From NCBI RefSeq assembly GCF_963678635.1, contig NC_087071.1:18101613-18165612 (forward strand): 64,000 nt of DNA. The letters are read 5' to 3'. The position numbers and the translations under genes were made by a program. The notes beneath the pieces are model-generated. The model saw nothing but the letters and a program-made list of their open reading frames with translations, was not told the DNA's origin and did no database searches. Source of the DNA: Symsagittifera roscoffensis (taxonomy: Eukaryota; Xenacoelomorpha; Acoela; Convolutidae). This document shows positions 11,401-25,350 of the stretch, piece by piece. The stretch's first letter is position 1; each line of letters opens with the position of its first letter.

Positions 11401-14400
11401 ACTTCGCTTTTGATGTTTCTGATATTGTACACATAGAAGATCAAATCAAAGGAAAAACGAGAATTTGGATCAAGTCATAGAACTGATGACATACGCCCCA
11501 ATGCAAGACTCAGAATCAACCAGGATCGGTTCTTTTTTTATTTATATAGCATATTTAATTGCACTAACTTCGCTTTTGATGCTTCTGATATTGTACACAT
11601 AGAAGATCTAACTTCGCTTTTGATGCTTCTGATATTGTACACATAGAAGATCAAATCAAAGGAAAAACGAGAAATTGGATCAAGTCATAGAACTGATGAC
11701 ATGCGCCCCAATGCAAGACTCAGAATCAACCAGGATCGGTTCTTTTTTTATTTATATAGCATATTTAATTGCACTAACTTCGCTTTTGATGCTTCTGATA
11801 TTGTACACATAGAAGATCAAATCAAAGGAAAAACGGGAATTTGGATCAAGTTATAGAATTGATGACATGCGCCCCAATGCAAGACTCAGAATCAACCAGG
11901 ATCGGTTCTTTTTCTATTTATATAGCATATTTAATTGCACTAACTTCGCTTTTGAGGCTTCTGATATTGTACACATAGAAGATCAAATCAAAGGAAAAAC
12001 GAGAATTTGGATCAAGTCATAGAACTGATGACATGCGCCCCAATGCAAGACTCAGAATCAACCAGGATCGGTTCTTTTTCTATTTATATAGCATATTTAA
12101 CTGCCCTAACTTCGCTTTTGAGGCTTCTGATATTGTACACATAGAAAATCATATCAAAGGAAAAACGAGAATTTGGATCAAGTCATAGAACTGATGACAT
12201 GCGCCCCAATGCAAGACTCAGAATCAACCAGGATCGGTTCTTTTTCTATTTATATAGCATATTTAATTGCACTAACTTCGCTTTTGATGCTTCTGATATT
12301 GTACACATAGAAGATCATATCAGAGGAAAAACGAGAATTTGGATCAAGTCATAGAACTGATGACATGCGCCCCAATGCAAGACTCAGAATCAACCAGGAT
12401 CGGTTCTTTTTCTATTTATATAGCATATTTAATTGCACTAACTTCGCTTTTGATGTTTCTGATATTGTACACATAGAAGATCAAATCAAAGGAAAAACGA
12501 GAATTTGGATCAAGTCATAGAACTGATGACATACGCCCCAATGCAAGACTCAGAATCAACCAGGATCGGTTCTTTTTTTATTTATATAGCATATTTAATT
12601 GCACTAACTTCGCTTTTGATGCTTCTGATATTGTACACATAGAAGATCTAACTTCGCTTTTGATGCTTCTGATATTGTACACATAGAAGATCAAATCAAA
12701 GGAAAAACGAGAAATTGGATCAAGTCATAGAACTGATGACATGCGCCCCAATGCAAGACTCAGAATCAACCAGGATCGGTTCTTTTTTTATTTATATAGC
12801 ATATTTAATTGCACTAACTTCGCTTTTGATGCTTCTGATATTGTACACATAGAAGATCAAATCAAAGGAAAAACGGGAATTTGGATCAAGTCATAGAACT
12901 GATGACATGCGCCCCAATGCAAGACTCAGAATCAACCAGGATCGGTTCTTTTTCTATTTATATAGCATATTTAATTGCACTAACTTCGCTTTTGAGGCTT
13001 CTGATATTGTACACATAGAAGATCAAATCAAAGGAAAAACGAGAATTTGGATCAAGTCATAGAACTGATGACATGCGCCCCAATGCAAGACTCAGAATCA
13101 ACCAGGATCGGTTCTTTTTCTATTTATATAGCATATTTAACTGCCCTAACTTCGCTTTTGAGGCTTCTGATATTGTACACATAGAAAATCATATCAAAGG
13201 AAAAACGAGAATTTGGATCAAGTCATAGAACTGATGACATGCGCCCCAATGCAAGACTCAGAATCAACCAGGATCGGTTCTTTTTCTATTTATATAGCAT
13301 ATTTAATTGCACTAACTTCGCTTTTGATGCTTCTGATATTGTACACATAGAAGATCATATCAGAGGAAAAACGAGAATTTGGATCAAGTCATAGAACTGA
13401 TGACATGCGCCCCAATGCAAGACTCAGAATCAACCAGGATCGGTTCTTTTTCTATTTATATAGCATATTTAATTGCACTAACTTCGCTTTTGATGTTTCT
13501 GATATTGTACACATAGAAGATCAAATCAAAGGAAAAACGAGAATTTGGATCAAGTCATAGAACTGATGACATGCGCCCCAATGCAAGACTCAGAATCAAC
13601 CAGGATCGGTTCTTTTTCTATTTATATAGCATATTTAATTGCACTAACTTCGCTTTTGATGCTTCTGATATTGTACACATAGAAGATCATATCAGAGGAA
13701 AAACGAGAATTTGGATCAAGTCATAGAACTGATGACATGCGCCCCAATGCAAGACTCAGAATCAACCAGGATCGGTTCTTTTTCTATTTATATAGCATAT
13801 TTAATTGCACTAACTTCGCTTTTGATGTTTCTGATATTGTACACATAGAAGATCAAATCAAAGGAAAAACGAGAATTTGGATCAAGTCATAGAACTGATG
13901 ACATGCGCCCCAATGCAAGACTCAGAATCAACCAGGATCGGTTCTTTTTTTATTTATATAGCATATTTAATTGCACTAACTTCGCTTTTGATGCTTCTGA
14001 TATTGTACACATAGAAGATCTAACTTCGCTTTTGATGCTTCTGATATTGTACACATAGAAGATCAAATCAAAGGAAAAACGAGAATTTGGATCAAGTCAT
14101 AGAACTGATGACATGCGCCCCAATGCAAGACTCAGAATCAACCAGGATCGGTTCTTTTTTTATTTATATAGCATATTTAATTGCACTAACTTCGCTTTTG
14201 ATGCTTCTGATATTGTACACATAGAAGATCAAATCAAAGGAAAAACGAGAATTTGGATCAAGTCATAGAACTGATGACATGCGCCCCAATGCAAGACTCA
14301 GAATCAACCAGGATCGTTTCTTTTTCTATTTATATAGCATATTTAATTGCACTAACTTCGCTTTTGAGGCTTCTGATATTGTACACATAGAAGATCAAAT

Positions 14401-17400
14401 CAAAGGAAAAACGAGAATTTGGATCAAGTCATAGAACTGATGACATGCGCCCCAATGCAAGACTCAGAATCAACCAGGATCGGTTCTTTTTCTATTTATA
14501 TAGCATATTTAATTGCCCTAACTTCGCTTTTGAGGCTTCTGATATTGTACACATAGAAAATCATATCAAAGGAAAAACGAGAATTTGGATCAAGTCATAG
14601 AACTGATGACATGCGCCCCAATGCAAGACTCAGAATCAACCAGGATCGGTTCTTTTTCTATTTATATAGCATATTTAATTGCACTAACTTCGCTTTTGAT
14701 GCTTCTGATATTGTACACATAGAAGATCATATCAGAGGAAAAACGAGAATTTGGATCAAGTCAAAGAACTGATGACATGCGCCCCAATGCAAGACTCAGA
14801 TCAACCAGGATCGGTTCTTTTTCCATTTATATAGCATATTTAATTGCACTAACTTCGCTTTTGATGCTTCTGATATTGTACACATAGAAGATCAAATCAA
14901 AGGAAAAACGAGAATTTGGATCAAGTCATAGAACTGATGACATGCGCCCCAATGCAACACTCAGAATCAACCAGGATCGGTTCTTTTTCTATTTATATAC
15001 CATATTTAATTGCACTAACTTCGCTTTTGAGGCTTCTGATATTGTACACATAGAAGATCATATCAAAGGAAAAACGAGAATTTGGATCAAGTCATAGAAC
15101 TGATGACATGCGCCCCAATGCAAGACTCAGAATCAACCAGGATCGGTTCTTTTTCTATTTAAATAGCATATTTAATTGCACTAACTTCGCTTTTGATGCT
15201 TCTGATATTGTACACATAGAAGATCATATCAAAGGAAAAACGAGAATTTGGATCAAGTCATAGAACTGATGACATGCGCCCCAATGCAAGACTCAGAATC
15301 AACCAGGATCGGTTCTTTTTCTATTTAAATAGCATATTTAATTGCACTAACTTCGCTTTTGATGCTTCTGATATTGTACACATAGAAGATCATATCAGAG
15401 GAAAAACGAGAATTTGGATCAAGTCAAAGAACTGATGACATGCGCCCCAATGCAAGACTCAGATCAACCAGGATCGGTTCTTTTTCTATTTAAATAGCAT
15501 ATTTAATTGCACTAACTTCGCTTTTGAGGCTTCTGATATTGTACACATAGAAGATCAAATCAAAGGAAAAACGAGAATTTGGATCAAGTCATAGAACTGA
15601 TGACATGCGCCCCAATGCAACACTCAGAATCAACCAGGATCGGTTCTTTTTCTATTTATATACCATATTTAATTGCACTAACTTCGCTTTTGAGGCTTCT
15701 GATATTGTACACATAGAAGATCATATCAAAGGAAAAACGAGAATTTGGATCAAGTCATAGAACTGATGACATGCGCCCCAATGCAAGACTCAGAATCAAC
15801 CAGGATCGGTTCTTTTTCTATTTAAATAGCATATTTAATTGCACTAACTTCGCTTTTGAGGCTTCTGATATTGTACACATAGAAGATCATATCAAAGGAA
15901 AAACGAGAATTTGGATCAAGTCATAGAACTGATGACATGCGCCCCAATGCAAGACTCAGAATCAACCAGGATCGGTTCTTTTTCTATTTAAATAGCATAT
16001 TTAATTGCACTAACTTCGCTTTTGATGCTTCTGATATTGTACACATAGAAGATCATATCAGAGGAAAAACGAGAATTTGGATCAAGTCAAAGAACTGATG
16101 ACATGCGCCCCAATGCAAGACTCAGATCAACCAGGATCGGTTCTTTTTCCATTTATATAGCATATTTAATTGCACTAACTTCGCTTTTGATGCTTCTGAT
16201 ATTGTACACATAGAAGATCAAATCAAAGGAAAAACGAGAATTTGGATCAAGTCATAGAACTGATGACATGCGCCCCAATGCAACACTCAGAATCAACCAG
16301 GATCGGTTCTTTTTCTATTTATATACCATATTTAATTGCACTAACTTCGCTTTTGAGGCTTCTGATATTGTACACATAGAAGATCATATCAAAGGAAAAA
16401 CGAGAATTTGGATCAAGTCATAGAACTGATGACATGCGCCCCAATGCAAGACTCAGAATCAACCAGGATCGGTTCTTTTTCTATTTAAATAGCATATTTA
16501 ATTGCACTAACTTCGCTTTTGATGCTTCTGATATTGTACACATAGAAGATCATATCAAAGGAAAAACGAGAATTTGGATCAAGTCATAGAACTGATGACA
16601 TGCGCCCCAATGCAAGACTCAGAATCAACCAGGATCGGTTCTTTTTCTATTTATATAGCATATTTAATTGCACTAACTTCGCTTTTGATGCTTCTGATAT
16701 TGTACACATAGAAGATCATATCAAAGGAAAAACGAGAATTTGGATCAAGTCATAGAACTGATGACATGCTCCCCAATGCAAGACTCAGAATGAACCAGGA
16801 TCGGTTCTTTTTCTATTTATATAGCATATTTAATTGCACTAACTTCGCTTTTGATGCTTCTGATAATGTACACACAGAAGATCATATCAAAGGAAAAACG
16901 AGAATTTGGATCAAGTCATAGAACTGATGACATGCGCCCCAATGCAAGACTCAGAATCAACCAGGATCGGTTCTTTTTCTATTTATATAGCATATTTAAT
17001 TGCGCTAACTTCGCTTTTGATGCTTCTGATATTGTACACATAGAAGATCATATCAAAGGAAAAACGAGAATTTGGATCAAGTCATAGAACTGATGACATG
17101 CGCCACAATGCAAGATTCAGAATCAACCAGGATCGGTTCTTTTTCTATTTATATAGCATATTTAATTGCACTAACTTCGCTTTTGATGCTTCTGATATTG
17201 TACACATAGAAGATCAAATCAAAGGAAAAACGAGAATTTGGATCAAGTCATAGAACTGATGACATGCGCCCCAAAGCAAGACTCAGAATCAACCAGGATC
17301 GGTTCTTTTTTTATTTATATAGCATATTTAATTGCACTAACTTCGCTTTTGATGCTTCTGATATTGTACACATAGAAGATCATATCAAAGGAAAAACGAG

Positions 17401-20400
17401 AATTTGGATCAAGTCATAGAACTGATGACATGCTCCCCAATGCAAGACTCAGAATGAACCAGGATCGGTTCTTTTTCTATTTATATAGCATATTTAATTG
17501 CACTAACTTCGCTTTTGATGCTTCTGATAATGTACACATAGAAGATCATATCAAAGGAAAAACGAGAATTTGGATCAAGTCATAGAACTGATGACATGCG
17601 CCCCAATGCAAGATTCAGAATCAACCAGGATCGGTTCTTTTTCTATTTATATAGCATATTTAATTGCGCTAACTTCGCTTTTGATGCTTCTGATATTGTA
17701 CACATAGAAGATCATATCAAAGGAAAAACGAGAATTTGGATCAAGTCATAGAACTGATGACATGCGCCCCAATGCAAGATTCAGAATCAGCCAGGATCGG
17801 TTCTTTTTCTATTTATATAGCATATTTAATTGCACTAACTTCGCTTTTGATGCTTCTGATATTGTACACATAGAAGATCAAATCAAAGGAAAAACGAGAA
17901 TTTGGATCAAGTCATAGAACTGATGACATGCGCCCCAAAGCAAGACTCAGAATCAACCAGGATCGGTTCTTTTTTTATTTATATAGCATATTTAATTGCA
18001 CTAACTTCGCTTTTGATGCTTCTGATATTGTACACATAGAAGATCATATCAAAGGAAAAACGAGAATTTGGATCAAGTCATAGAACTGATGACATGCTCC
18101 CCAATGCAAGACTCAGAATGAACCAGGATCGGTTCTTTTTCTATTTATATAGCATATTTAATTGCACTAACTTCGCTTTTGATGCTTCTGATAATGTACA
18201 CATAGAAGATCATATCAAAGGAAAAACGAGAATTTGGATCAAGTCATAGAACTGATGACATGCGCCCCAATGCAAGACTCAGAATCAACCAGGATCGGTT
18301 CTTTTTCTATTTATATAGCATATTTAATTGCACTAACTTCGCTTTTGATGCTTCTGATATTGTACACATAGAAAATCATATCAAAGGAAAAACGAGAACT
18401 TGGATCAAGTCAAAGAACTGATGACATGCGCCCCAATGCAAGACTCAGAATCAACCAGGATCGGTTCTTTTTCTATTTATATAGCATATTTAATTCCACT
18501 AACTTCGCTTTTGATGCTTCTGATATTGTACACATAGAAGATCATATCAAAGGAAAAACGAGAACTTGGATCAAGTCATAGAACTGATGACATGCTCCCC
18601 AATGCAAGACTCAGAATCAACCAGGATCGGTTCTTTTTCTATTTATATAGCATATTTAATTGCACTAACTTCGCTTTTGATGCTTCTGATATTGTACACA
18701 AAAGATCATATCAAAGGAAAAACGAGAATTTGGATCAAGTCATAGAACTGATGACATGCGCCCCAATGCAGGACTCAGAATCAACCAGGATCGGTTCTTT
18801 TTCTATTTATATAGCATATTTAATTGCACTAACTTCGCTTTTGATGCTTCTGATATTGTACACATAGAAGATCATATCAAAGGAAAAACGAGAATTTGGA
18901 TCAAGTCATAGAACTGATGACATGCGCCCCAATGCAAGACTCAGAATCAACCAGGATCGGTTCTTTTTCTATTTATATAGCATATTTAATTGTACTAACT
19001 TCGCTTTTGATGCTTCTGATATTGTACACATAGAAGATCATATCAAAGGAAAAACGAGAACTTGGATCAAGTCATAGAACTGATGACATGCTCCCCAATG
19101 CAAGACTCAGAATCAACCAGGATCGGTTCTTTTTCTATTTATATAGCATATTTAATTGCACTAACTTCGCTTTTGATGCTTCTGATATTGTACACAAAAG
19201 ATCATATCAAAGGAAAAACGAGAATTTGGATCAAGTCATAGAACTGATGACATGCGCCCCAATGCAGGACTCAGAATCAACCAGGATCGGTTCTTTTTCT
19301 ATTTATATAGCATATTTAATTGCACTAACTTCGCTTTTGATGCTTCTGATATTGTACACATAGAAGATCATATCAAAGGAAAAACGAGAATTTGGATCAA
19401 GTCATAGAACTGATGACATGCGCCCCAATGCAAGACTCAGAATCAACCAGGATCGGTTCTTTTTCTATTTATATAGCATATTTAATTGTACTAACTTCGC
19501 TTTTGATGCTTCTGATATTGTACACATAGAAGATCATATCAAAGGAAAAACGAGAATTTGGATCAAGTCATAGAACTGATGACATGCTCCTCAATGCAAG
19601 ACTCAGAATGAACCAGGATCGGTTCTTTTTCTATTTATATAGCATATTTAATTGCACTAACTTCGCTTTTGATGCTTCTGATAATGTACACATAGAAGAT
19701 CATATCAAAGGAAAAACGAGAATTTGGATCAAGTCATAGAACTGATGACATGCGCCCCAATGCAAGACTCAGAATCAACCAGGATCGGTTCTTTTTCTAT
19801 TTATATAGCATATTTAATTGCACTAACTTCGCTTTTGATGCTTCTGATATTGTACACATAGAAGATCATATCAAAGGAAAAACGAGAATTTGGATCAAGT
19901 CAAAGAACTGATGACATGCGCCCCAATGCAAGACTCAGAATCAACCAGGATCGGTTCTTTTTCTATTCATATAGCATATTTAATTGCACTAACTTCGCTT
20001 TTGATGCTTCTGATATTGTACACATAAAAGATCATATCAAAGGAAAAACGAGAATTTGGATCAAGTCATAGAACTGATGACATGCGCCCTAATGCGGGAC
20101 TCAGAATCAACCAGGATCGGTTCTTTTTCTATTTAAATAGCATATTTAATTGCACTAACTTCGCTTTTGATGCTTCTGATATTGTACACATAGAAGATCA
20201 TATCAAAGGAAAAACGAGAATTTGGATCAAGTCATAGAACTGATGACATGCGCCCCAATGCAAGACTCAGAATCAACCAGGATCGGTTCTTTTTCTATTT
20301 ATATAGCATATTTATTTGCACTAACTTCGCTTTTGATGCTTCTGATATTGTACACATAGAAGATCATATCAAAGGAAAAACGAGAATTTGGATCAAGTCA

Positions 20401-23400
20401 TAGAACTGATGACATGCGCTCCAATGCAAGACTCAGAATCAACCAGGATCGGTTCTTTTTCTATTTATATAGCATATTTAATAGCACTAACTTCGCTTTT
20501 GATGCTTCTGATTTTGTACACATAGAAGCTCATATCAAAGGAAAAACGAGAATTTGGATCAAGTCATAGAACTGATGACATGCGCCCCAATGCAAGACTC
20601 AGAATCAACCAGGATCGGTTCTTTTTCTATTTATATAGCATATTTAATTGCACTAATTTCGCTTTTGATGCTTCTGATATTGTACACATGGAAGATCATA
20701 TCGAAGGAAAAACGAGAATTTGGATCGAGTCATAGAACTGATGACATGCGCCCCAATGCAAGACTCAGAATCAACCAGGATCGGTTCTTTTTCTATTAAT
20801 ATAGCATATTTAATTGCACTAACTTCGCTTTTGATGCTTCTGATATTGTACACATAGAAGATTATATCAAAGGAAAAACGAGAATTTGGATCAAGTCATA
20901 GAGCTGATGACATGCGTCCCAATGCAAGACTCAGAATCAACCAGGATCGGTTCTTTTTCTATTTATATAGCATATTTAATTGCACTAACTTCGCTTTTGA
21001 TGCTTCTGATATTGTACACATAGAAGATCAAATCAAAGGAAAAACGAGAATTTGGATCAAGTCATAGAACTGATGACATGCGCCCCAATGCAAGACTCAG
21101 AATCAACCAGGATCGGTTCTTTTTCTATTTATATAGCATATTTAATTGCACTAACTTCGCTTTTGAGGCTTCTGATATTGTACACATAGAAGATCATATC
21201 AAAGGAAAAACGAGAATTTGGATCAAGTCATAGAACTGATGACATGCGCCCCAATGCAAGACTCAGAATCAACCAGGATCGGTTCTTTTTCAGTTTATAT
21301 AGCATATTTAATTGCACTAACTTCGCTTTTGATGCTTCTGATATTGTACACATAGAAGATCAGATCAAAGGAAAAACGAGAATTTGGATCAGGTCATAGA
21401 ACTGATGACATGCGCCCCAATGCAAGACTCAGAATCAACCAGGATCGGTTCTTTTTCTAATTATATAGCATATTTAATTGCACTAACTTCGCTTTTGATG
21501 CTTCTGATATTGTACACATAGAAGATCATATCAAAAGAAAAACGAGAATTTGGATCAAGTCATAGAACTGGTGACATGCGCCCCAATGCAAGACTCAGAA
21601 TCAACCAGGATCGGTTCTTTTTCTATTTATATAGCATATTTAATTGCACTAACTTCGCTTTTGATGCTTCTGATATTGTACACATAGAAGATCATATCAA
21701 AGGAAAAACGAGAATTTGGATCGAGTCATAGAACTGATGACATGCGCCCCAATGCAAGACTCAGAATCAACCAGGATCGGTTCTTTTTCTATTAATATAG
21801 CATATTTAATTGCACTAACTTCGCTTTTGATGCTTCTGATATTGTACACATAGAAGATTATATCAAAGGAAAAACGAGAATTTGGATCAAGTCATAGAAC
21901 TGATGACATGCGCCCCAATGCAAGACTCAGAATCAACCAGGATCGGTTCTTTTTCTATTTATATAGCATATTTAATTGCACTAACTTCGCTTTTGATGCT
22001 TCTGATATTGTACACATAGAAGATCAAATCAAAGGAAAAACGAGAATTTGGATCAAGTCATAGAACTGATGACATGCGCCCCAATGCAAGACTCAGAATC
22101 AACCAGGATCGGTTCTTTTTCTATTTATATAGCATATTTAATTGCACTAACTTCGCTTTTGAGGCTTCTGATATTGTACACAGAAGAGCATATCAAAGGA
22201 AAAACGAGAATTTGGATCAAGTCATAGAACTGATGACATGCGCCCCAATGCAAGACTCAGAATCAACCAGGATCGGTTCTTTTTCAGTTTATATAGCATA
22301 TTTAATTGCACTAACTTCGCTTTTGATGCTTCTGATATTGTACACATAGAAGATCAGATCAAAGGAAAAACGAGAATTTGGATCAGGTCATAGAACTGAT
22401 GACATGCGCCCCAATGCAAGACTCAGAATCAACCAGGATCGGTTCTTTTTCTAATTATATGGCATATTTAATTGCACTAACTTCGCTTTTGATGCTTCTG
22501 ATATTGTACACATAGAAGATCATATCAAAAGAAAAACGAGAATTTGGATCAAGTCATAGAACTGGTGACATGCGCCCCAATGCAAGACTCAGAATCAACC
22601 AGGATCGGTTCTTTTTCTATTTATATAGCATATTTAATTGCACTAACTTCGCTTTTAATGCTTCTGATATTGTACACATAGAAGATCATATCAAAGGAAA
22701 AACGAGAATTTGGATCAAGTCATAGAACTGATGACATGCGCCCCAATGCAAGACTCAGAATCAACCAGGATCGGTTCTTTTTCTATTTATATAGCATATT
22801 TAATTGCACTAACTTCGCTTTTGATGCTTCTGATATTGTACACATAGAAGATCATATCAAAGGAAAAACGAGAATTTGGATCAAGTCATAGAACTGATGA
22901 CATGCGCCCCAATGCAAGACTCAGAATCAACCAGGATCGGTTCTTTTTCTATTTATATAGCATATTTAATTGCACAAACTTCGCTTTTGATGCTTCTGAT
23001 ATTGTACACATAGAAGATCATATCAAAGGAAAAACTAGAATTTGGATCAAGTCATAGAACTGATGACATGCGCCCCAATGCAAGACTCAGAATCAACCAG
23101 GATCGGTTCTTTTTCTATTTATATAGCATATTTAATTGCACTAACTTCGCTTTTGATGCTTCTGATATTGTACACATAGAAGATCATATCAAAGGAAAAA
23201 CGAGAATTTGGATCAAGTCATAGAACTGATGACATGCGCCCCAATGCAAGACTCAGAATCAACCAGGATCGGTTCTTTTTCTATTTATATAGCATATTTA
23301 ATTGCACAAACTTCGCTTTTGATGCTTCTGATATTGTACACATAGAAGATCATATCAAAGGAAAAACTAGAATTTGGATCAAGTCATAGAACTGATGACA

Positions 23401-23680
23401 TGCGCCCCAATGCAAGACTCAGAATCAACCAGGATCGGTTCTTTTTCTATTTATATAGCATATTTAATTGCACTAACTTCGCTTTTGATGCTTCTGATAT
23501 TGTACACATAGAAGATCATATCAAAGGAAAAACGAGAATTTGGATCAAGTCATAGAACTGATGATAGGTGCCCCAATGCAAGACTCAGAATCAACCAGAA
23601 GGGCTTCTTTTTGTATTTATATTGCATTTTTTATAGCACAAATTTTACGGGTGATGCTTCTTATGTTATATAGAAGAAAG
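8412..23680 (+). repeat. Satellite array 2, 166-bp monomer, about 90 copies with changing higher-order periods
   Basis: The monomer is the same as in array 1 and in the same orientation. Four units carry a 44-bp internal duplication (at about 9903, 11607, 12648 and 14021). Higher-order periods read from shared rare variants are about 1041 bp (11.6 and 12.6 kb), 663 bp (CAGATCAACC variant near 14.8, 15.5 and 16.1 kb), 664 bp (CATGCTCCCC at 16765, 17429 and 18093), 496 bp (18592 and 19088), 996 bp (20.7 and 21.7 kb) and 332 bp (22.97 and 23.31 kb). The last unit, from 23554, is strongly decayed and fades out near 23680, as expected at an array edge. No gene lies inside. Confidence 0.98.
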
Positions 23681-24809
23681 ATCGTTTCTTGGCTTATACG
23701 CTCTCTCATTAATTAATCTTCATTTAATATGGTTTAAAGTCATATAAAACTAATTTGAATATTACCGCATAGTAATTGACTTTTTTGTCCAGTTATTGTC
23801 AGCTAGGATCTGGAAGGAAAGGTTGAACGAGTGATATAGCTAAACTCCCAATAAGCCGAACTGTACTGGCAACTGTTTCAGCAATTTACAATTTGACTTT
23901 TAATTGTCATATATTCCATGACAATTACAATGATCACATAGGGACGATTATACGTCAACTATTACATGGGCACAAATGGTTGTCACATAATACATGAAGA
24001 CTATTGGTTGTCATATAACTCATTTTGACGTTTTATGCCTAATCGTCATCCATGGATGACATTCCCCCATCATAGTTTAATATATGCATACAACTATAAT
24101 TTTTATATTCCAGAAATGGGATATCCTTAAAAAATGGGCCAATTCGGCATTCTAATAGTTTCTTTCAATTGAACTTTTCATCTCAGTTTTGATTTTGTAC
24201 TGTAAAACTATAGATTATAAAAATGCGCTAAACTGTTGACTTAAAATAATCCAGATGCCAAAAGAAAACAAGGAAAATGCAAACAGAAAGAAACATGCAA
24301 ATTGAAAAAGCTGCTTAAAAAGAAACGATAAAATCACACAAATCAAAATAACAAATTCTAAATAAGTTCTAAAGAAATCTTTCCGCTGAAAAACAAAATG
24401 AAAACTATCCTGTTGAATCATTGGGTGAAACAAAAACCCAAATAAGTTTAAGAAAAAACAGCTAAAAAGTTGAAAAAACTTCCATAAAGTCTGGATCAAC
24501 AGGCGAAATTCTATACCGCTGGGAAATCTAAAATAAGAAATCCAATGTCGAAAGGAAAAGTCATTCACATTTCTGCATCATTTGTACTTATGTAATTGAA
24601 GAAGGAATACAATCCTTCATTTTATCAGATGCATCGAAAAATTAATTCAAAACTAAACGTGATCAAAATCTAAGATACTTTTCTCGAAAGAGAAAAAAAA
24701 TAGCACGACCTATTAATGTAAACTCATACTGGCATAGAATTTTTTAAAGCCCAATTTTGTTTAACTCACTTGAACTCACAAAACTTTAACGCATCTTTTC
24801 TAAAAAGAG
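23681..24809. other. AT-rich spacer with a dispersed-repeat fragment, no gene
   Basis: The only recognisable item is a partial copy of the roughly 300-bp family found in the MBT-gene introns, around 24485-24570 (CTGGATCAACAGGCGAAATT, then CCGCTGGGAAATCT). The 117-codon minus-strand ORF across it is hydrophobic shadow sequence of this repeat. Confidence 0.5.
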
Positions 24810-25035
24810 GCGAAGCTGCACTTTGCAAACACTTCTGAGAAAACGTCAAAAAGCAGCTCTAAAAAAAGCAAAAAGAAACAAAATAGAAGCCTCGAATTAG
24901 CAAAAATTCGGCTAGGTCTAGGATTCGATCAGCGACCTACTGCAATCAAGAGATTTTGAATCTTACGCGCTAAACACTCAGCCACGCACGCTTAATCGCC
25001 GACATACACTAGTCACGAATAAAGCAGATACATAT
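24810..25035 (-). repeat. tRNA-Leu-derived SINE-like repeat, copy 1
   Basis: Read on the minus strand it contains an A-box-like TGGCTGAGTGTTTAG, an anticodon arm AGATTCAAAATCT (CAA, Leu), a variable-arm-like insert and a B-box-like GATCGAATCC. This is followed by a body ending in GAGCTGCTTTTTGACG and a GCAAAGTGCAGCTTCGCC end. The same body is found at 36.4 and 42.6 kb. Confidence 0.65.
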
Positions 25036-25039
25036 CAGC

Positions 25040-25350
25040 GCCTTATCAGTGTCAATGGGAAATACGATTTTAAGTGGGATGGTTACGTAACATTTTCGAC
25101 TGGTCGCCATAAGTTGTTTGATGTTAAACACGTGAACTACGAAAAATCAAGGCACAATTTTTAGTACCGTACACGTCGACTTGCAAATATTCTGCACACA
25201 TCGGTGAATGTTCTCGACTTCAATACACTCAAGAAACGACTGCTGAAATACTATTGGAACTTCTTCATGAACAACTACAACGAACTCAACTCGTGTTCTT
25301 GGAGAATACTGTGTCTCTGTGCAACTTGCCGTCAATTGACTTTGTTTTGA
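25040..25350 (+). pseudogene. 3' fragment of a LINE ORF2 (family A)
   Basis: One frame reads for about 100 codons to a TGA at 25348. It ends in CSWRILCLCATC, matching the C-termini of the LINE copies at 49.1 kb (CTWRIMCPCGNC) and 58.8 kb (CTWRILCECNNC). Upstream residues (KYDFKWDGYV, RRLANILH) align with the 58.5-58.7 kb copy. An in-frame TAG sits at 25162-25164. The element is 5'-truncated next to a SINE-like repeat. Confidence 0.75.

Noticed and set aside
887-23680. ORFs of 66-130 codons inside the satellite (recurring MRPNARLRINQDRFFF-like peptides)
   Set aside because: They are translations of the 166-bp monomer, which shifts frame every unit; ORF lengths depend only on local indels such as the 44-bp duplication. 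No start context or conservation at protein level.
8412-23680. CENP-B-box-like motif in the satellite
   Set aside because: TTCGCTTTTG begins like a CENP-B box but lacks the required CGGG half.
8412-23680. CRISPR-like array
   Set aside because: Repeats are head-to-tail with no unique spacers, and the context is eukaryotic with spliced genes.
24215-24568. 117-codon minus-strand ORF rich in Phe and Leu
   Set aside because: It overlaps a dispersed family B fragment and its hydrophobicity follows from A/T homopolymers; not a credible membrane protein.
25147-25335. 62-codon minus-strand ORF
   Set aside because: It is the antisense of the LINE ORF2 C-terminal fragment, which aligns with two other copies on its own strand.
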